Below, in pieces: positions 11,330 to 23,224 of a DNA stretch of 64,000 bases. The position numbers were made by a program, and so were the translations under genes. The stretch is taken from positions 2,542,001 to 2,606,000 of the forward strand of contig JBAJFE010000005.1 of assembly GCA_037903355.1 (NCBI GenBank), in the 5' to 3' direction. This stretch comes from Trichuris trichiura. Lineage: Eukaryota; Nematoda; Enoplea; Trichinellida; Trichuridae. Positions within the stretch are counted from its first letter, which is position 1, and every line of letters begins with the position of its first letter. Below the pieces are notes generated by a model that saw nothing but the letters and a program-made list of their open reading frames with translations, did not search any database and was not told the DNA's origin.

Positions 11330-12950
11330 CGTGCAACAAAAGCAATTTTTTTGTAACAACGTAAAAGACAGCTTACCGCAAACTATGCCTTTATCACACC
11401 CAATATATGTGAGCAGTAGAAATGCCAAACTTGTCTCAGCTGACGATCGGTCTTTTTCAAATGGTACTTACCAAATCATCGTCAACTGATTCATTTCTTT
11501 GTGTCCATTGTGGTAAATTCTAACACCTTGAATTCATGCCAGATTTTATCAGCTTTTTACTCATCGCTTCCTTTGCCATCAGCAATTTCCGTTCACTTTC
11601 TCTAAAACGTCACTTTGTCAACTTTAATTCACCATGACAGAACTAATAAACTTATATACTTACCAATGTAGAAGGACTATGACAATGATGATCATACCAA
11701 TGATATACCACTGTCCATATGATATTATTAATCACAGTTTCAAGACGACCTAACATTATGCAAATCAGCAGCAGCTACTAACGGCCGTTATCTGACCTCT
11801 GATGTAACAAAGATAAGGCAAAACGCTTACTTTAGCCCGGTCAATGTACGATTTGACCTGATTTTCCTGTTTACATTCCATCCGAGTAGCTTCTTCGATG
11901 CAAACTAACAGACCTCTTTGGGTCTATTACTTTTCCTTTCTGTTTGAACAGCGAATTTGACCTGTTTTCATTGTTTACAAATGTTCAGTTCAGTGTCCTC
12001 TGGCAAGATTATCTGAAAGTTTACTTTTAGTTTACTCAAAACGAAAAAATGTTTCCTTCTTACCTTTTACGAAGCGTCATTTTTCCATTTGCATTTGTTT
12101 CCAATCCTGAAATACACTTATTACACAATATGAACGTTTCTTACCAAATCCATTTAGGAGAAAGCAATTTTTTTTTAACATGCTGTGACCATTCCTTCGT
12201 TTCATAATGCTGAACTGAAACAATAACGTTTTAAATTTATCGTTCATACCTATTCGTTTCTTTTTGACTTCTTTTCGCTATTCATTTAGTGATTCTGGTG
12301 TTTGCGCGAGCAACAAACACTTCACCTGCAAATGAAATTTTTTAAATTCAACTTACCTTGTCTACAACAATTGCTAGACAGGCCAACGTTTCCAAAATGT
12401 CGGTTGCTGTTAACCTGAAAGCGACTATTAAATTTCATTTCCATTACAATCAAACGTAAAGAGCTCAAGGTTTTTCCGGCTGTAAGTGCATTTTGCCGTC
12501 AACCTTTACTCTTTTTCCGGATATGCAACCGGCTGAGAGATCACACTTTTATAGAACAATTCAAATTTTTTATTTGTAACAAATTGCACTTTCGAACAAA
12601 GGGAAAAGCGAAACTTTTGAGGGAAATCAATTCGGAAGGGAGCAAACGAAAATACGACAACGGTATAATAGTTCGATACGACAACACAAGTATTCTCAAT
12701 CTCAAACCCACTATTATTGTCTCTCCTACCCGACAAATGGGAAGGTCAGCGGGAGCTCAGAAGGGAAAACTGATGGATACCACAAGCTCAAACCTCTCCC
12801 GCGCATACTCACTTACTGCCTTACCTATTTTCCCGTCAGGAAGGTGTCACCCTTCATAACCCTACGCTGTCCAGCTCCAGGGTCATTTTCGCGCACACAG
12901 ACCGGAACAGGACAGCACTTCCTACCACATCCCGCTACTTATTCCCACTA
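11330..12950. other. No gene recognised
   Basis: AT-rich sequence on both strands with only short, unconvincing frames. Several CTTACCT-like words could be reversed splice donors, but I could not join them into an open frame. Confidence 0.35.
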
Positions 12951-13079
12951 CCTTGTTTTCTACATGGGGGGTTCGTCGCCGCGGTCTTTGCACTCAGTTC
13001 AGTGTCCACTGTCCAGCGCCCATTGACTATTGTCCGCTTTCCAGGTCCACTGTTCCTACTTCTCACACTGGGGACGCAC

Positions 13080-13290
13080 GGCAGTCGACATGCGTCAGAC
13101 GGCACTCGACATGCTACTCACGACATACTACATGCTACTCACGACACACGACATGCGACTCACGACATACGACATGCGACAGACGACACACGACATGCGA
13201 CAGACGACACACGACATGCGACTGTCACATGTGACATGCGGCACATGTGACAAATGACAAGCGTGACATGTGACATGCAGATGATGCAAT
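13080..13290. repeat. ~20-bp CGACATGC minisatellite
   Basis: Copies of CGACATGCGACTCACGACA and CGACATGCGACAGACGACA run from about 13085 to 13225. They decay into GTGACATG repeats to about 13285. Three overlapping frames are open across it only because the repeat lacks stops. Confidence 0.85.
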
Positions 13291-13314
13291 ATTGTCGTTG
13301 TTTACTAATCTCAA

Positions 13315-13382
13315 CGGATAGCGCCTCACCCCCGCCACCCCCCTTTTTTTTTTTTGGGGGGGGCGGGGGGGCAGCTATCCTT
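13315..13382. repeat. Inverted repeat with poly-C/poly-T/poly-G core
   Basis: GGATAGC at the left pairs with GCTATCC at the right. Between them a C-run broken by GCCA faces a G-run broken by a single C, separated by about twelve T residues. The whole tract could fold into one long GC hairpin, and the G-run could form a quadruplex. Confidence 0.7.
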
Positions 13383-13399
13383 TCCATGCACCTTATTCT

Positions 13400-13755
13400 C
13401 AAGTAGAATGTATCTCACCCGCCCTCCCCTCCGGAAACCAATATCTAAACCCACTATTCCCTATTGGATGTGAACCCCGTATGCATGCTGGAACCTATAG
13501 TGCCTACCCTCGCCCTGCCTACTGCATACTTACACGTTGATCCCGAACTTTTCCATTTTTCTCTTTCTTTTCTTGCTCCTCTTGTTGTCCCTGTTCGTTT
13601 CTTCTCGTTTCTTTTCCGTCCTCGAATTGTCTTCTTGCATCCGTTGGTATGGATCCTAAACACGGAACCATAAACCTTATGAACTGTTGGACTGCAACCG
13701 CGACAGAAAAGACACGCGCCAGTTGAAAATTTTATTCACGCAATCACACAAAATG
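13400..13755. other. No gene recognised
   Basis: Opposing 69-codon open frames at 13454-13673 mirror each other through a CT-rich tract (TTTTCTTGCTCCTCTTGTTG). Neither resembles a known family. I leave it unannotated. Confidence 0.35.
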
Positions 13756-13756
13756 T

Positions 13757-13885
13757 ATGCGTAGAAGTGTTATTCACGAAATCAACAAATTCTTCTTTTC
13801 ATTGTTTTTCAGAGCTTTCAGGACTGGCCAGGTCCTGTCGTCAGCAAGTCAGCAGTTGCCCATTCGAGTAATTTTCCTGAAAAAG
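13757..13885 (-). repeat. Dispersed repeat, copy 1 (inverted)
   Basis: Read on the minus strand it contains GCTGACGACAGGAC, then AAAGCTCTGA, then TTGATTTCGTGAATAACACT. The same order is found in the copies at 14490-14680 and 19560-19770. Confidence 0.6.
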
Positions 13886-14489
13886 AAACTGTTGTGACAA
13901 AAAATCGATTTGACAAAATGTACTTATCTTTTCAAGAACAGGGCCAAATTTCTTCAAAGTCGAACTGTAAACACGAAATTAATTAATTAATTTCACATGA
14001 ACAACATGCGACTGCTACGATATTCCGTTCATGCTGTAACATGCATACATGCAGCAGTGACGCGACAATGTCGAACGACGTCCACTTTGTCTCTTTTTAA
14101 ATTGTTCCACACAACCATTTGGCAATTCTAAAAACCTAAAAATGCAATTCTAATCTTGCAAATTTGACTTATTGCAAAGGGATTACCTTATCAGCATTAG
14201 TCGCCAACGCCGTCCTTATCTGCATGTCGAAAGACTAAAACGATAAGATTAAACTAATCAGATTGTTCAGTTTCTTCTGCTCTATTCATCACCTAAAAAA
14301 CCTTGTCGCTTTTCTTTGAATGCGGAATAACTGACGCACAAAATTCACTGTTGTGAAGGGGACACCATATGCTAATGACAAGATGTGCTTCGACATTGTC
14401 AACCTGAAAGACTGAAACATTATATCAAGAAAACTTTTTATTCTATACTTACAGGAAGAGCAATATCTGTTCTTCATTTCGGCAAACAG

Positions 14490-14680
14490 ACTTTTTATCG
14501 GTTCGTTGACGACAGGATGGATCGAGTTCGGAAAGCTCTGAGAAACATTGCAGCAAACTCGTTTTTGTCAAACGAGTTTTTTCAGTAAATAACACTTCGA
14601 CACAAAGACAAAAGAAATAGCAAACAAAACGTGCGGGGTCAAAATAAGGAACTGTGTAAAGCACAGCTGCGACTAACGAA
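14490..14680 (+). repeat. Dispersed repeat, copy 2
   Basis: Contains TTGACGACAGGATGGATCGA, GGAAAGCTCTGAGA, AAATAACACTT and AAATAAGGAACTGTGT in the order seen in copy 3. A small perfect hairpin, AAACTCGTTT paired with AAACGAGTTT, lies at about 14557-14581. Confidence 0.6.
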
Positions 14681-14859
14681 AAAGGAGGGAGAGCGATCAC
14701 AGTTCAGCCGATGTGGTCGACGAAAATATCGAAAAATGAAATTAAATTTACTGTGCTCTGCTCACGTCGATGCTTATTATGCAAATTTGACCGTGACCGA
14801 TAAACCTTTACACTGTTTGCTTTGCAACGAGTGTGAGTGCTCGGCTGACTAAAACGGAA

Positions 14860-15840
14860 CGAATTATTTACACAAACTATTTACTTTACTAATACGTCGG
14901 ATTGGAAGGGCAACTGCGCAAGCCTTGAGGCAAATTTAACTTTGAGTAAACATTGTCATATACAATGAAACTTAATATTTTTTAAAACTGAATTTGATCC
15001 TCTCTTAAACACAAATAAAAGGCGTTATTAATGTGATTGTTTCAACACGTGAGCATAAATGCCAAGAATCGATGAGAAAATGAAAATGCAAATTGAATGA
15101 ACTTTTTTTTACCCAACTTCAAAAAGTATGGTAATTGATAGAAAATAATGCGTTCCAACAAAAAAACCGCAAATGATAATAGCTTTACTTGTGCTTCGAA
15201 GGAACCAATAAGAATTCATCATCGATCCTACCAAAACAACAATTTTACCTGAATGTTAAACCGCAAAGAAGCCAAATGAAATGAAACGATTTATCGATCA
15301 ATAACTATCTATATCCCTGCGCTAAACAACCATTTCTTTGCACCCGTAAGCAATAGAAACGCGTTAAATAATACTAATGATAGCACAGTTCTCAATGGTG
15401 GCCGTCGTCCAGTGATGTATTGGGAAATGTATTAACACTACGAAGGGACATCTGCTCTCATGGAATTGCAGAACGTTACTTATCCATTGCTTATTTTTAA
15501 TTCTTGAATTCCTAAATCTCCCACTTCCTCATCTTTTCCTAGGCTCACTGAATACATCATGCAGATTAGTAATAACATTTCGCATGCTAATTCATCTCCA
15601 TAGATCAATCTCCATTCTTCTTTGACATATATGCAAACGACTAAAAACTGATCCGAAGCATATTGGCTACTTAAAGCTCTAATAAGTTTTCTGCAAAATA
15701 AAGGGTAAACTGTCCAAATTAATATTGTCAAAAATAAACAAACGTTTTTTCCATTTGAAAATATGTCAGTATGTGATGGTTATTGTTCCGCAGTGTTTGT
15801 TCACATTAACACATTCGTTTTTCGTAACACAAGTTGCTTC
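14860..15840. other. No gene recognised
   Basis: AT-rich, with only short frames and no conserved motif seen. Confidence 0.35.
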
Positions 15841-16289
15841 GTAATGGGATAATGTTTCATGGCTTTTGGGACATCTTTTACGGCTTTTCCCGTTTATTGT
15901 CCGTGGTAGTATCTGTAATTGAACGAAGCGGCTGCTCTACCAACGGATGGATGAGCAATTATTAGGAAACGATATGTAGAAATAATGCAGTCAACTTTAT
16001 TCAAGAACTTTCGGAACGCTTTAGTTCCGTAGTCGGTGAGATGGAGGAGAGCTCGTTTTTAGACCTCGGGAAGAGCACTCCTCCATCTCACTGACGACCC
16101 AATTAGAGCGTTGCAAAAGCTCTGAAGTAAAAAGTCGAGTGCGTTGATACCTGTACAATTTTTCTTAATAATCGCTCATCCATTCGCCGGTAGAGCAGTT
16201 GTTTCGCTAATTTACAGATACAAGCGCACAGAGAAAAAACCGGAAAAGCCGTGGAAGATCTATTAAAACCCATTGGTTTTTCTGATTAC
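15841..16289. mobile_element. Fold-back (MITE-like) element with ~200-bp inverted arms
   Basis: The two halves pair around a centre near 16063. GGTGAGATGGAGGAG (left, about 16035) matches the inverse of CTCCTCCATCTCACTG (right, about 16078). Further out CTGCTCTACC, GGATGGATGAGC and ATTATTA match in both arms, and at the outer part ACGGCTTTTCC and GTATCTGTAA match. Arms are about 75-85 percent alike by eye with small indels. There is no ORF. It resembles a non-autonomous fold-back or MITE element. A fragment sits at 11050-11115. Confidence 0.75.
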
Positions 16290-18900
16290 TAATGCACAGT
16301 ACCAGTAAAAAGAGAGATTATACGTTAGAAGTTTCTACTTACGAAATAATGCACCTCAGGTTCTCGAAATAAAAGAAATATTTCATTCTAAACAAAGAAT
16401 CACAATAAGGCCCTGTTGACAATGACAAATAAAAACTATTTGTAAACACGGTGGCAGCAGAACAAATTTATTAATTAGCTTCGTTCACTTCTTCTGCTGA
16501 GTAAAGGAATTGCATAGAACATTTAATGATGAATTCTTTCAAAATTTATACCTATGATTAGTAATAATTTTCTTATACTTATGATCAGTAATACTTTTGC
16601 AAAAACTATAAACAAGTGGAGTGTTTTTCAATGAATAATCGTTAGACTATTGCAAATGTGTAAGTTATCATTTTCTCAAATCGTGTGGAGAAATCATAAC
16701 AAAGCACTTTAATTGAAAACTGGATGCGTCGTAATCTAGATCTGGAAAACTATGAAAGCACTTTAATCTTGTAACTAAATTAATAATAATAATAATAACA
16801 AAGTACATATGCTAGAAAATTCGACATTTCATAAAGCACATCACTGTTTCAATAATATCTTCACGGCAATCATTCAGTTAATAAAGATGAAGGCAAAATA
16901 TGATGGATAAATGCATACGACAAACCGCTCTTCTCTTCATCGGTAACGTTAGTACCTAATGAGCTGTTCTTAAATTCTATATTTGAAAACATCGCTGATA
17001 ATGAGAACTATGGATAAGTCTATGATGCTACGGCGGTGCCGGAAGTGTCAGGCGGGTCGTTCCGCCGTGGCACAAAAGACCCCTATGGGATTACTTAACT
17101 TCCGATAGTTCATTACATATTTGCTAAATCTTCGATTATACGGACAAATTACGATGAAAACATCAAGTTCATACAATGAAATACAACCTTCGGATGATTC
17201 CAACCTGCTGCTGCAAAAGTATAAAAATAAAAGCTGTTTTCAAGAGTAACTAAAATTCAGGAACTTTAGCTGAACTTTAAACAACCAAAGGTTTTAGCGT
17301 AATTATGGCACCATACTGAATAACATCTTATGGATTTCATCACGTCACATTGGGATCAACCGGATCGTACGCTCTCATTAAATAAAGAAATGATGTATAC
17401 GTTTCTGATATTAAAAGTGTCTTTTTTGACGTTAAACGACAGCGTGACAGCAATGCAACTATTTGAAGACCGTTCCATTATTAAGGATGATTAGTGGACA
17501 TACTTTTAAATGTTTGCAACACGTCTCATGTTGCTACTTTGCTACGTTGTCTAAAAAGATGAAACAGAGAAGTTTTTCTTGTTTTGTCAATGCACAATAA
17601 GAGACAATTACATTTCACGTAATCAAAACATTTTCTGCTTTTGCCGAAATGAACTTCAGTTTCGTCATTCATAAATTAACTGTGAAAGAACCATTGGCGA
17701 ATTACAAGTAACAATTTTAAAAAGTCGCTCATAAATGCTTCAATAACATCCTTATAATAAAATAAAACAACTTCAGATCAACTGACACCGATATAAAATG
17801 CCTCTTCGTCGTATCGTACAATTAATCACTCGCCGTAAAAAACGATTCTACAAACAGTTTTATCTTTCTATGTTGCGATAGGGAAGAGAATAAATTATTG
17901 TTACGAGTTGAAATTGCGCGGTCTAGCAAATTATTTATTAATTTGATGGCAATAGAATCTAAATAATCAGAAACGACTGCCAATTTCAGTCAGTAAATTA
18001 TTTAACAGTGCATAATTAAAACCTACAAAACTATTCAAAACAAGTACGTTTAAACCCGCTGCATCCTTCCTTAGTCTTTACCGCCATTCTCAGTTTCATA
18101 TTTCTGCATTAGTCGTGAAATTGCAAACGTCGTACGAACTGAACATCGGTTAATGCTATTTCGAAAAAATTTACAAAAGGCACAAACAAATTATTTCACC
18201 AACATTTAAATAGGTATCAACAGAATTGGCGTCCATTTATCTTTTCAATTTCAACGATGATTATTCTTCCTATGAGGTTGAAACTTTAGAGTAAAGGGAG
18301 ATATTCTTTTATCTATAAAATTTATTGAAATATATTCTGAGCGAATATTGTTTTAAAACTTTCAAACTGCTTTTAAAATAGACGTTAAAATGTTTCAGAG
18401 TGAAAAGAGCAATCGATGAAAAAGAACGGAAAGAAGATAACAGCTGACAATGATGCACTAACCGGTCAGTACCGATTCAATTACAATTTGTTTTTGTAAA
18501 GAAGCGGAAATTTGCTTTACAGACGATACAGTAAAGAGATCATAAGAATAATCACCAAAATGAACAATCCATTAATGTTTGTATGAAAGAAGTATGCAAA
18601 ATTGATCACTTCAATGTCATCTCAAATAGTCTAAATTGCTTGCTTAAGAAGAATTCAACAGTACATATATATAACAAATACATTATAAACTAAACATAAA
18701 TTTTTATCTGATGATATTGACATGATGAGGAACTTTTTGGTTAAAATATAAGCAATAGAACCTTCGGCAATGATGGAACTTATGTTTTTCCTATTATGTT
18801 CAAGAGATAAATGATACAAATATTGTTGGTTTTTCATTATTCCACAAATCTGACCATGTTTTGCTCAATATGTTTACACAAATTGTAATATAAACACTAG
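16290..18900. other. 2.6-kb AT-rich stretch without genes
   Basis: No open frame longer than about 60 codons and no recognisable domain, repeat or RNA gene. A short (TAA)n run lies near 16780. Confidence 0.5.
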
Positions 18901-19079
18901 CGAATAGGGTCAGCTAATTTGCATCACCTTCCTCATAGCAAACAATACAGCAATAGTACTTAACCAAAGTAAACGAACTATAGCAGAAGGTCAGCTGAAC
19001 TACTTCCTAAAATAGAGCAGCTAATTGAAGATTCAACGTCAATTTGTGTTGCTAAGCCACTTATAGTGAAGTTCAAAGG

Positions 19080-19155
19080 GTCAGACATTAATTTGCATAA
19101 GGCTGATTTTTAGGGTATATAATACACAGAGACTCCTCAGCAGTTCAGTGCGTCT
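19080..19155 (+). promoter_or_regulatory. Composite core promoter, copy 1 (GTCAG / octamer / TATA / TCAGTG)
   Basis: GTCAG at 19080, ATTTGCATAA at 19091, TATATAATAC at 19116 and TTCAGTGCG with TCAGTG at 19145. The copy at 21221-21300 has the same four elements at identical spacing (11, 25 and 31 bp between starts, the last measured to the A of TCAGTG), although the sequence between them differs. This is a TATA box with an initiator about 30 bp downstream and an upstream octamer. A further GTCAG/ATTTGCAT pair lies at 18909-18924. The transcript is unknown; the TGGTG/TG tract begins 85 bp downstream. Confidence 0.6.
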
Positions 19156-19233
19156 TTATCTATCTGTGGTGCATGCGTTGTGTGCTTTAAGCTAGCAATG
19201 CGGACTAGGTAGCGTAACGCGGTGCAGAGCGAG

Positions 19234-19531
<298 letters not shown>

Positions 19532-19559
19532 CTTCGTTTCCCTCTGAATTGTTCTATCG

Positions 19560-19770
19560 ATCTATCCATTTCTTGGCGACGGGATAAGACGAGACCAGAA
19601 AGCTCTGAGAGATGTTCAAAGAAAGTTTTCTTTTTAGTATCCAAACCAGTTGATTTCGTGAACAACACTTAAGCGCGAATTTAAAAATAATCATAGGCAG
19701 TCAACATGGGGGGAGGTGGAGGCGGTGATTCGAAATAAGGAACCGTGTTAACAAACGCAACTTTTGATTT
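19560..19770 (+). repeat. Dispersed repeat, copy 3
   Basis: Contains TTGGCGACGGGATAAGACGA, GAAAGCTCTGAGAG, TTGATTTCGTGAACAACACT and GAAATAAGGAACCGTGT in the same order as copies 1 and 2. Confidence 0.6.
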
Positions 19771-21050
19771 TTTCCAATAGTGCCAATAACGCTTATACTA
19801 TACACTTAATCAAAACAACGATGCAACATGAATGACGTAAACAAATAATGGTTAGGGATATGGAAGGTTTCTTCCGACGACTACAGCCTTTGTGACCGAC
19901 TAGAGAAAAACATTTCCGTCGTAAAAATATCTTTTTCCAGTGATAGAAGCACGGAAATAATTAGAAGTTGAAAAGTATTCTGCGCTGTGTCGTTTTGTAA
20001 GTACACACTGTCGCTCATCTGTTCCACGTAGCTTCGTTTAATTTTTAGTGTTATGTTATTCTTTACGTTGTCCCACTGTGTAGCATCGTTTTTACTAATC
20101 GTATGCGCATTGATTCTCGAAACCACTCTGAATGCAGCATTCCTATGCAAAATAAAATAATGAATGTTGATTTTGTGACAAGTTGTATAAGAATTACAAA
20201 TCTTAATTTTGCTAGCAAGATTGACTGAGCGTTTCAACATGCAGCCCAGAATACGTCTGCTCAAGCATACAACAAACATTGTTCTTTGAATAATGATTGT
20301 CCAAGATCTGAGCGAGCTGAAATTGCGCCAACTCTTAAATCAGCAGTGAGCTCAGTCTCTGTAATGACATTCCGTCTTACAATGAAGGCATAGGTGAGAA
20401 AAGTCAAGGTCGTCGAAGACATTTCAATTTTGAAAAGGTTACTTATCTTTCCTTTCATGCTTCAAAACAACAAAGTTCATCCCTTTTGAAAGAAAACGAG
20501 GTACGTATTTTAAAGTTAAGTACCACTTTGGAAGCACAGCACTTGTGAAAACTCCTTTCAGGTTCTATGGTCACCTAAAAAGTGCCCTACAGCTAAACTC
20601 AGTTGCTGAATAAGTAGAATGAATTCTTCAGGCGTCCATCCAACCAACTGCGACAGTTTCGCGACTGCCTGTACGAAGTTCTGCTATGAGACCTGCTGGA
20701 CTATGAGTAACCTCTTGACTGTCTAATGTATAGTTAAATATCGGTTTTGACTCTACCAGCAATTATTTAATTTCTTTCTTTTAACACGTTGATAAAACAA
20801 AACATCAAGAACAGTTTGTAGAACTTCTTTTATTGTACTTAACAGTCCTTGCTTTTAATCTTTCTTGTATCCGCCGAAGACTGGATTTAAAGCATCCCAA
20901 AAAGATGCAGATTTTAGTAATTAACAAATGGCTCCGCCTGTAAACTAAAAACAATGAAATCTTACTATTATTAGAAAATTTTAGGCCTAAGTAACCCATT
21001 TATTTCCCTATACCGTATCTCTGTACAATGTAATTGTTAGTATAAGACCG
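19771..21050. other. No gene recognised
   Basis: Moderate-length minus-strand frames at 19881-20458 have no recognisable domain and no clear splice structure. I do not annotate them. Confidence 0.35.
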
Positions 21051-21220
21051 AGCGGACTAGTTTGCATGGTTATCCCAATTGTATCTAGCGTAGTCACAGT
21101 CAGTAGGCTGTGCAAACAAACTACAACAGACAGTTAGTCAGCCATTTGCTCACGTAAAGCACTACCGAAAGTTTCAAACCGAATTTGCGTTTACTTATCA
21201 TGCGCGGTAAACAACATTAA

Positions 21221-21300
21221 GTCAGTCATCCATTTGCATAAAGTTTTCATTTGAGATATATAATACGAGCGAATTGAAGTCAATTTCAGTGTGCGGCTGT
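21221..21300 (+). promoter_or_regulatory. Composite core promoter, copy 2
   Basis: GTCAG at 21221, ATTTGCATAA at 21232, TATATAATAC at 21257 and TCAGTG at 21286 (A at 21288). Element order and spacing match the module at 19080-19155 exactly. Related words lie upstream (GTTTGCATGG near 21062, GTCAGCCATTTGC near 21138). Downstream is the G-rich tract at 21355-21610. No ORF starts nearby. Confidence 0.6.
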
Positions 21301-21354
21301 TTGATCCTAACATTCAGCCAGTTCTAATTCCTTACTGTACTTCATGATCACTCA

Positions 21355-21610
21355 GGAGTGGAACTAGGAGCAGGATTATGGAACAGGGAACAGGGCTGGG
21401 AATGGGAAGTGGGATTAGAAGATGGGGACAGGGAGAAGGGAATCAAGACTAGGGACTGGAGTCAGAATAAGGGTAAAGGATTGAGACTAGGCATAGGGAG
21501 TCAGAACGAAAAATGAGGGTAGGAATAAGGAACGGGGGCTCAGACTAGCGACGAGGGGTGAGAGTACGAGGCGGGAGCATCATAAGGGGACCAGAGGACG
21601 CCAGGAATCA
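21355..21610 (+). repeat. Purine-rich GGGA-type irregular repeat
   Basis: The plus strand is built from GGGA, AGGGAA, GGACAGGGAG and GACTAGGGAC words with few pyrimidines. Several G3/G4 runs could form quadruplexes on the plus strand. The units are too irregular for a fixed period. Confidence 0.6.
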
Positions 21611-22339
21611 ATCATGTATCCCACGGATATGCTTGTATTATTTTATGTAATAGCTCTTTTTTCTACCCTTGCTGGGATTCTTACTCAGGACAGAGGGGCA
21701 GCAAAGGATTTATTTTTCAAACATTCGAATGAGACTGTTTCTGAGCAAGATTATTTTCACCACTAACGAATAAACTGACATTACATATAGTATCTCAAAT
21801 GTACTTATAACATTTTGAAGTGCGCTGTTAGACTTTTGACACCAACAGCTTACAAAAAGTCCATGCATTTCGACAGTGTTTTTAGGGAGATAGGAAGCTC
21901 AATACTTTTCCGTAAATTAAACGCCTTCATTCATAAAATAAAATAATGCGTGCTCTTTCAGTCATCGCTAAGCATCCCAAAGCAGCAACGAAAATAATAA
22001 TAGCTAACGAATAATGGAAGTGGAGCTGGCGGTAATCTCTCCTTCTCGCCCACACTACCGATGAAACGAGCTACAAGCAAGTCTAGTTTCAGTCCTTTTA
22101 CGCGGCTCAGTACTGCAACGAAAAGACGCAGCAGCAACTAGCATTTTACCGTAAGAAGCAACTGTGTGCACATTTGTACATATACATCTGATACAAAGCT
22201 TTCTATTTTCAACCGCCATTTTTTTAATTCTATAATGTACCCGAAAGCTATGCTTCAACCTTTATCAGCACTAAGCGCTTTTGCATCCAACAGCGAAAAA
22301 AAACTTAAAATATACCAACAACAATGCTGTTTCGTTTTT

Positions 22340-22530
22340 TTAAAGATTAATAGTTCTTGACATCAACGACTACGATGGGTTCTGGTCGTTTTTCTCTTCT
22401 TTTTGCTAACTGTCGTTTTGCGAGAAATTCTGCTTTGCTTCCTTCTACTAAGCCTGCTTGTAGATAAACTACGAGAAGATTTCGTTCGGCTGCCTCTCCA
22501 GGGTGGCCAAGAAACATACCGTCTATTTGA
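22340..22530 (-). CDS. Possible last exon (cytoplasmic tail) of the EGF gene
   Basis: On the minus strand an open frame of about 55 codons runs from near 22525 to a TAA near 22340. It contains GMFLGHPGEAAERN and later EFLAKRQLAKRREKRPEP, a charged, basic sequence that would suit a cytoplasmic tail. It lies downstream of the transmembrane exon of the gene at 23225-30008. The acceptor (CAAATAG) does not fit the phase-0 donor at 23224 directly, so a further exon would be needed. A phase-0 candidate exon starts near 22948 after CGTAG. I could not fix the join. Confidence 0.3.
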
Positions 22531-23224
22531 GTAAGTTACACCCGTCACCGATCGGTGTGGCTTTTTGTGCTTTTTGCCTTTTTTCTAAAAAAAGACGTAT
22601 CCCAGCAAAGGTTCATTAATAAAGAAAATTTTCAGAAGAGCAAAAACTCTGCAATTCTTTCAACGTTGCATGAAGAAAAGCTTCTGTATGGCCGCAATCC
22701 AAAAGCTAACACAATAGGAACAATCAGAACCGAGTTACAATGATTTGACATAAGGCTTAATGCTACTGCTCGTTTTAACGAGAAGTTAAACAAACTACGT
22801 TTTTACAATTTTCAATCGTCAATAAAAGAATGAGGATGAGGATTTTGCCTATTTTTGGAAACATGAATTGGGCATCGGTGACAGAAACCCAATCTTTGCA
22901 GTGTGAGCATTTTAAAAAGGTTATGGAACTCGAAAAGCAATTTCTCCTACGCTCAGTGTACACATAGTATCTAATGAAAACTAAAACCTCTTCCAGATTA
23001 AACAGTGATTCATTGTACCGACAAAAGGGTGAAAACGCTATAAGAGTAACGCAATTATTAGGCCATGCGGCAAAGGGTATCACATGCAAGTGATGATCAT
23101 TCAAAAGAAATAAAATTATGAGTTTGTTGCAATGCTGTTTAGAAATTTATCTCATCTAATAAGACAGTGCCTAACAGGTTCGCTGCAGTTACCTATTACA
23201 ATAACAATAACATGTTACGCCTAC

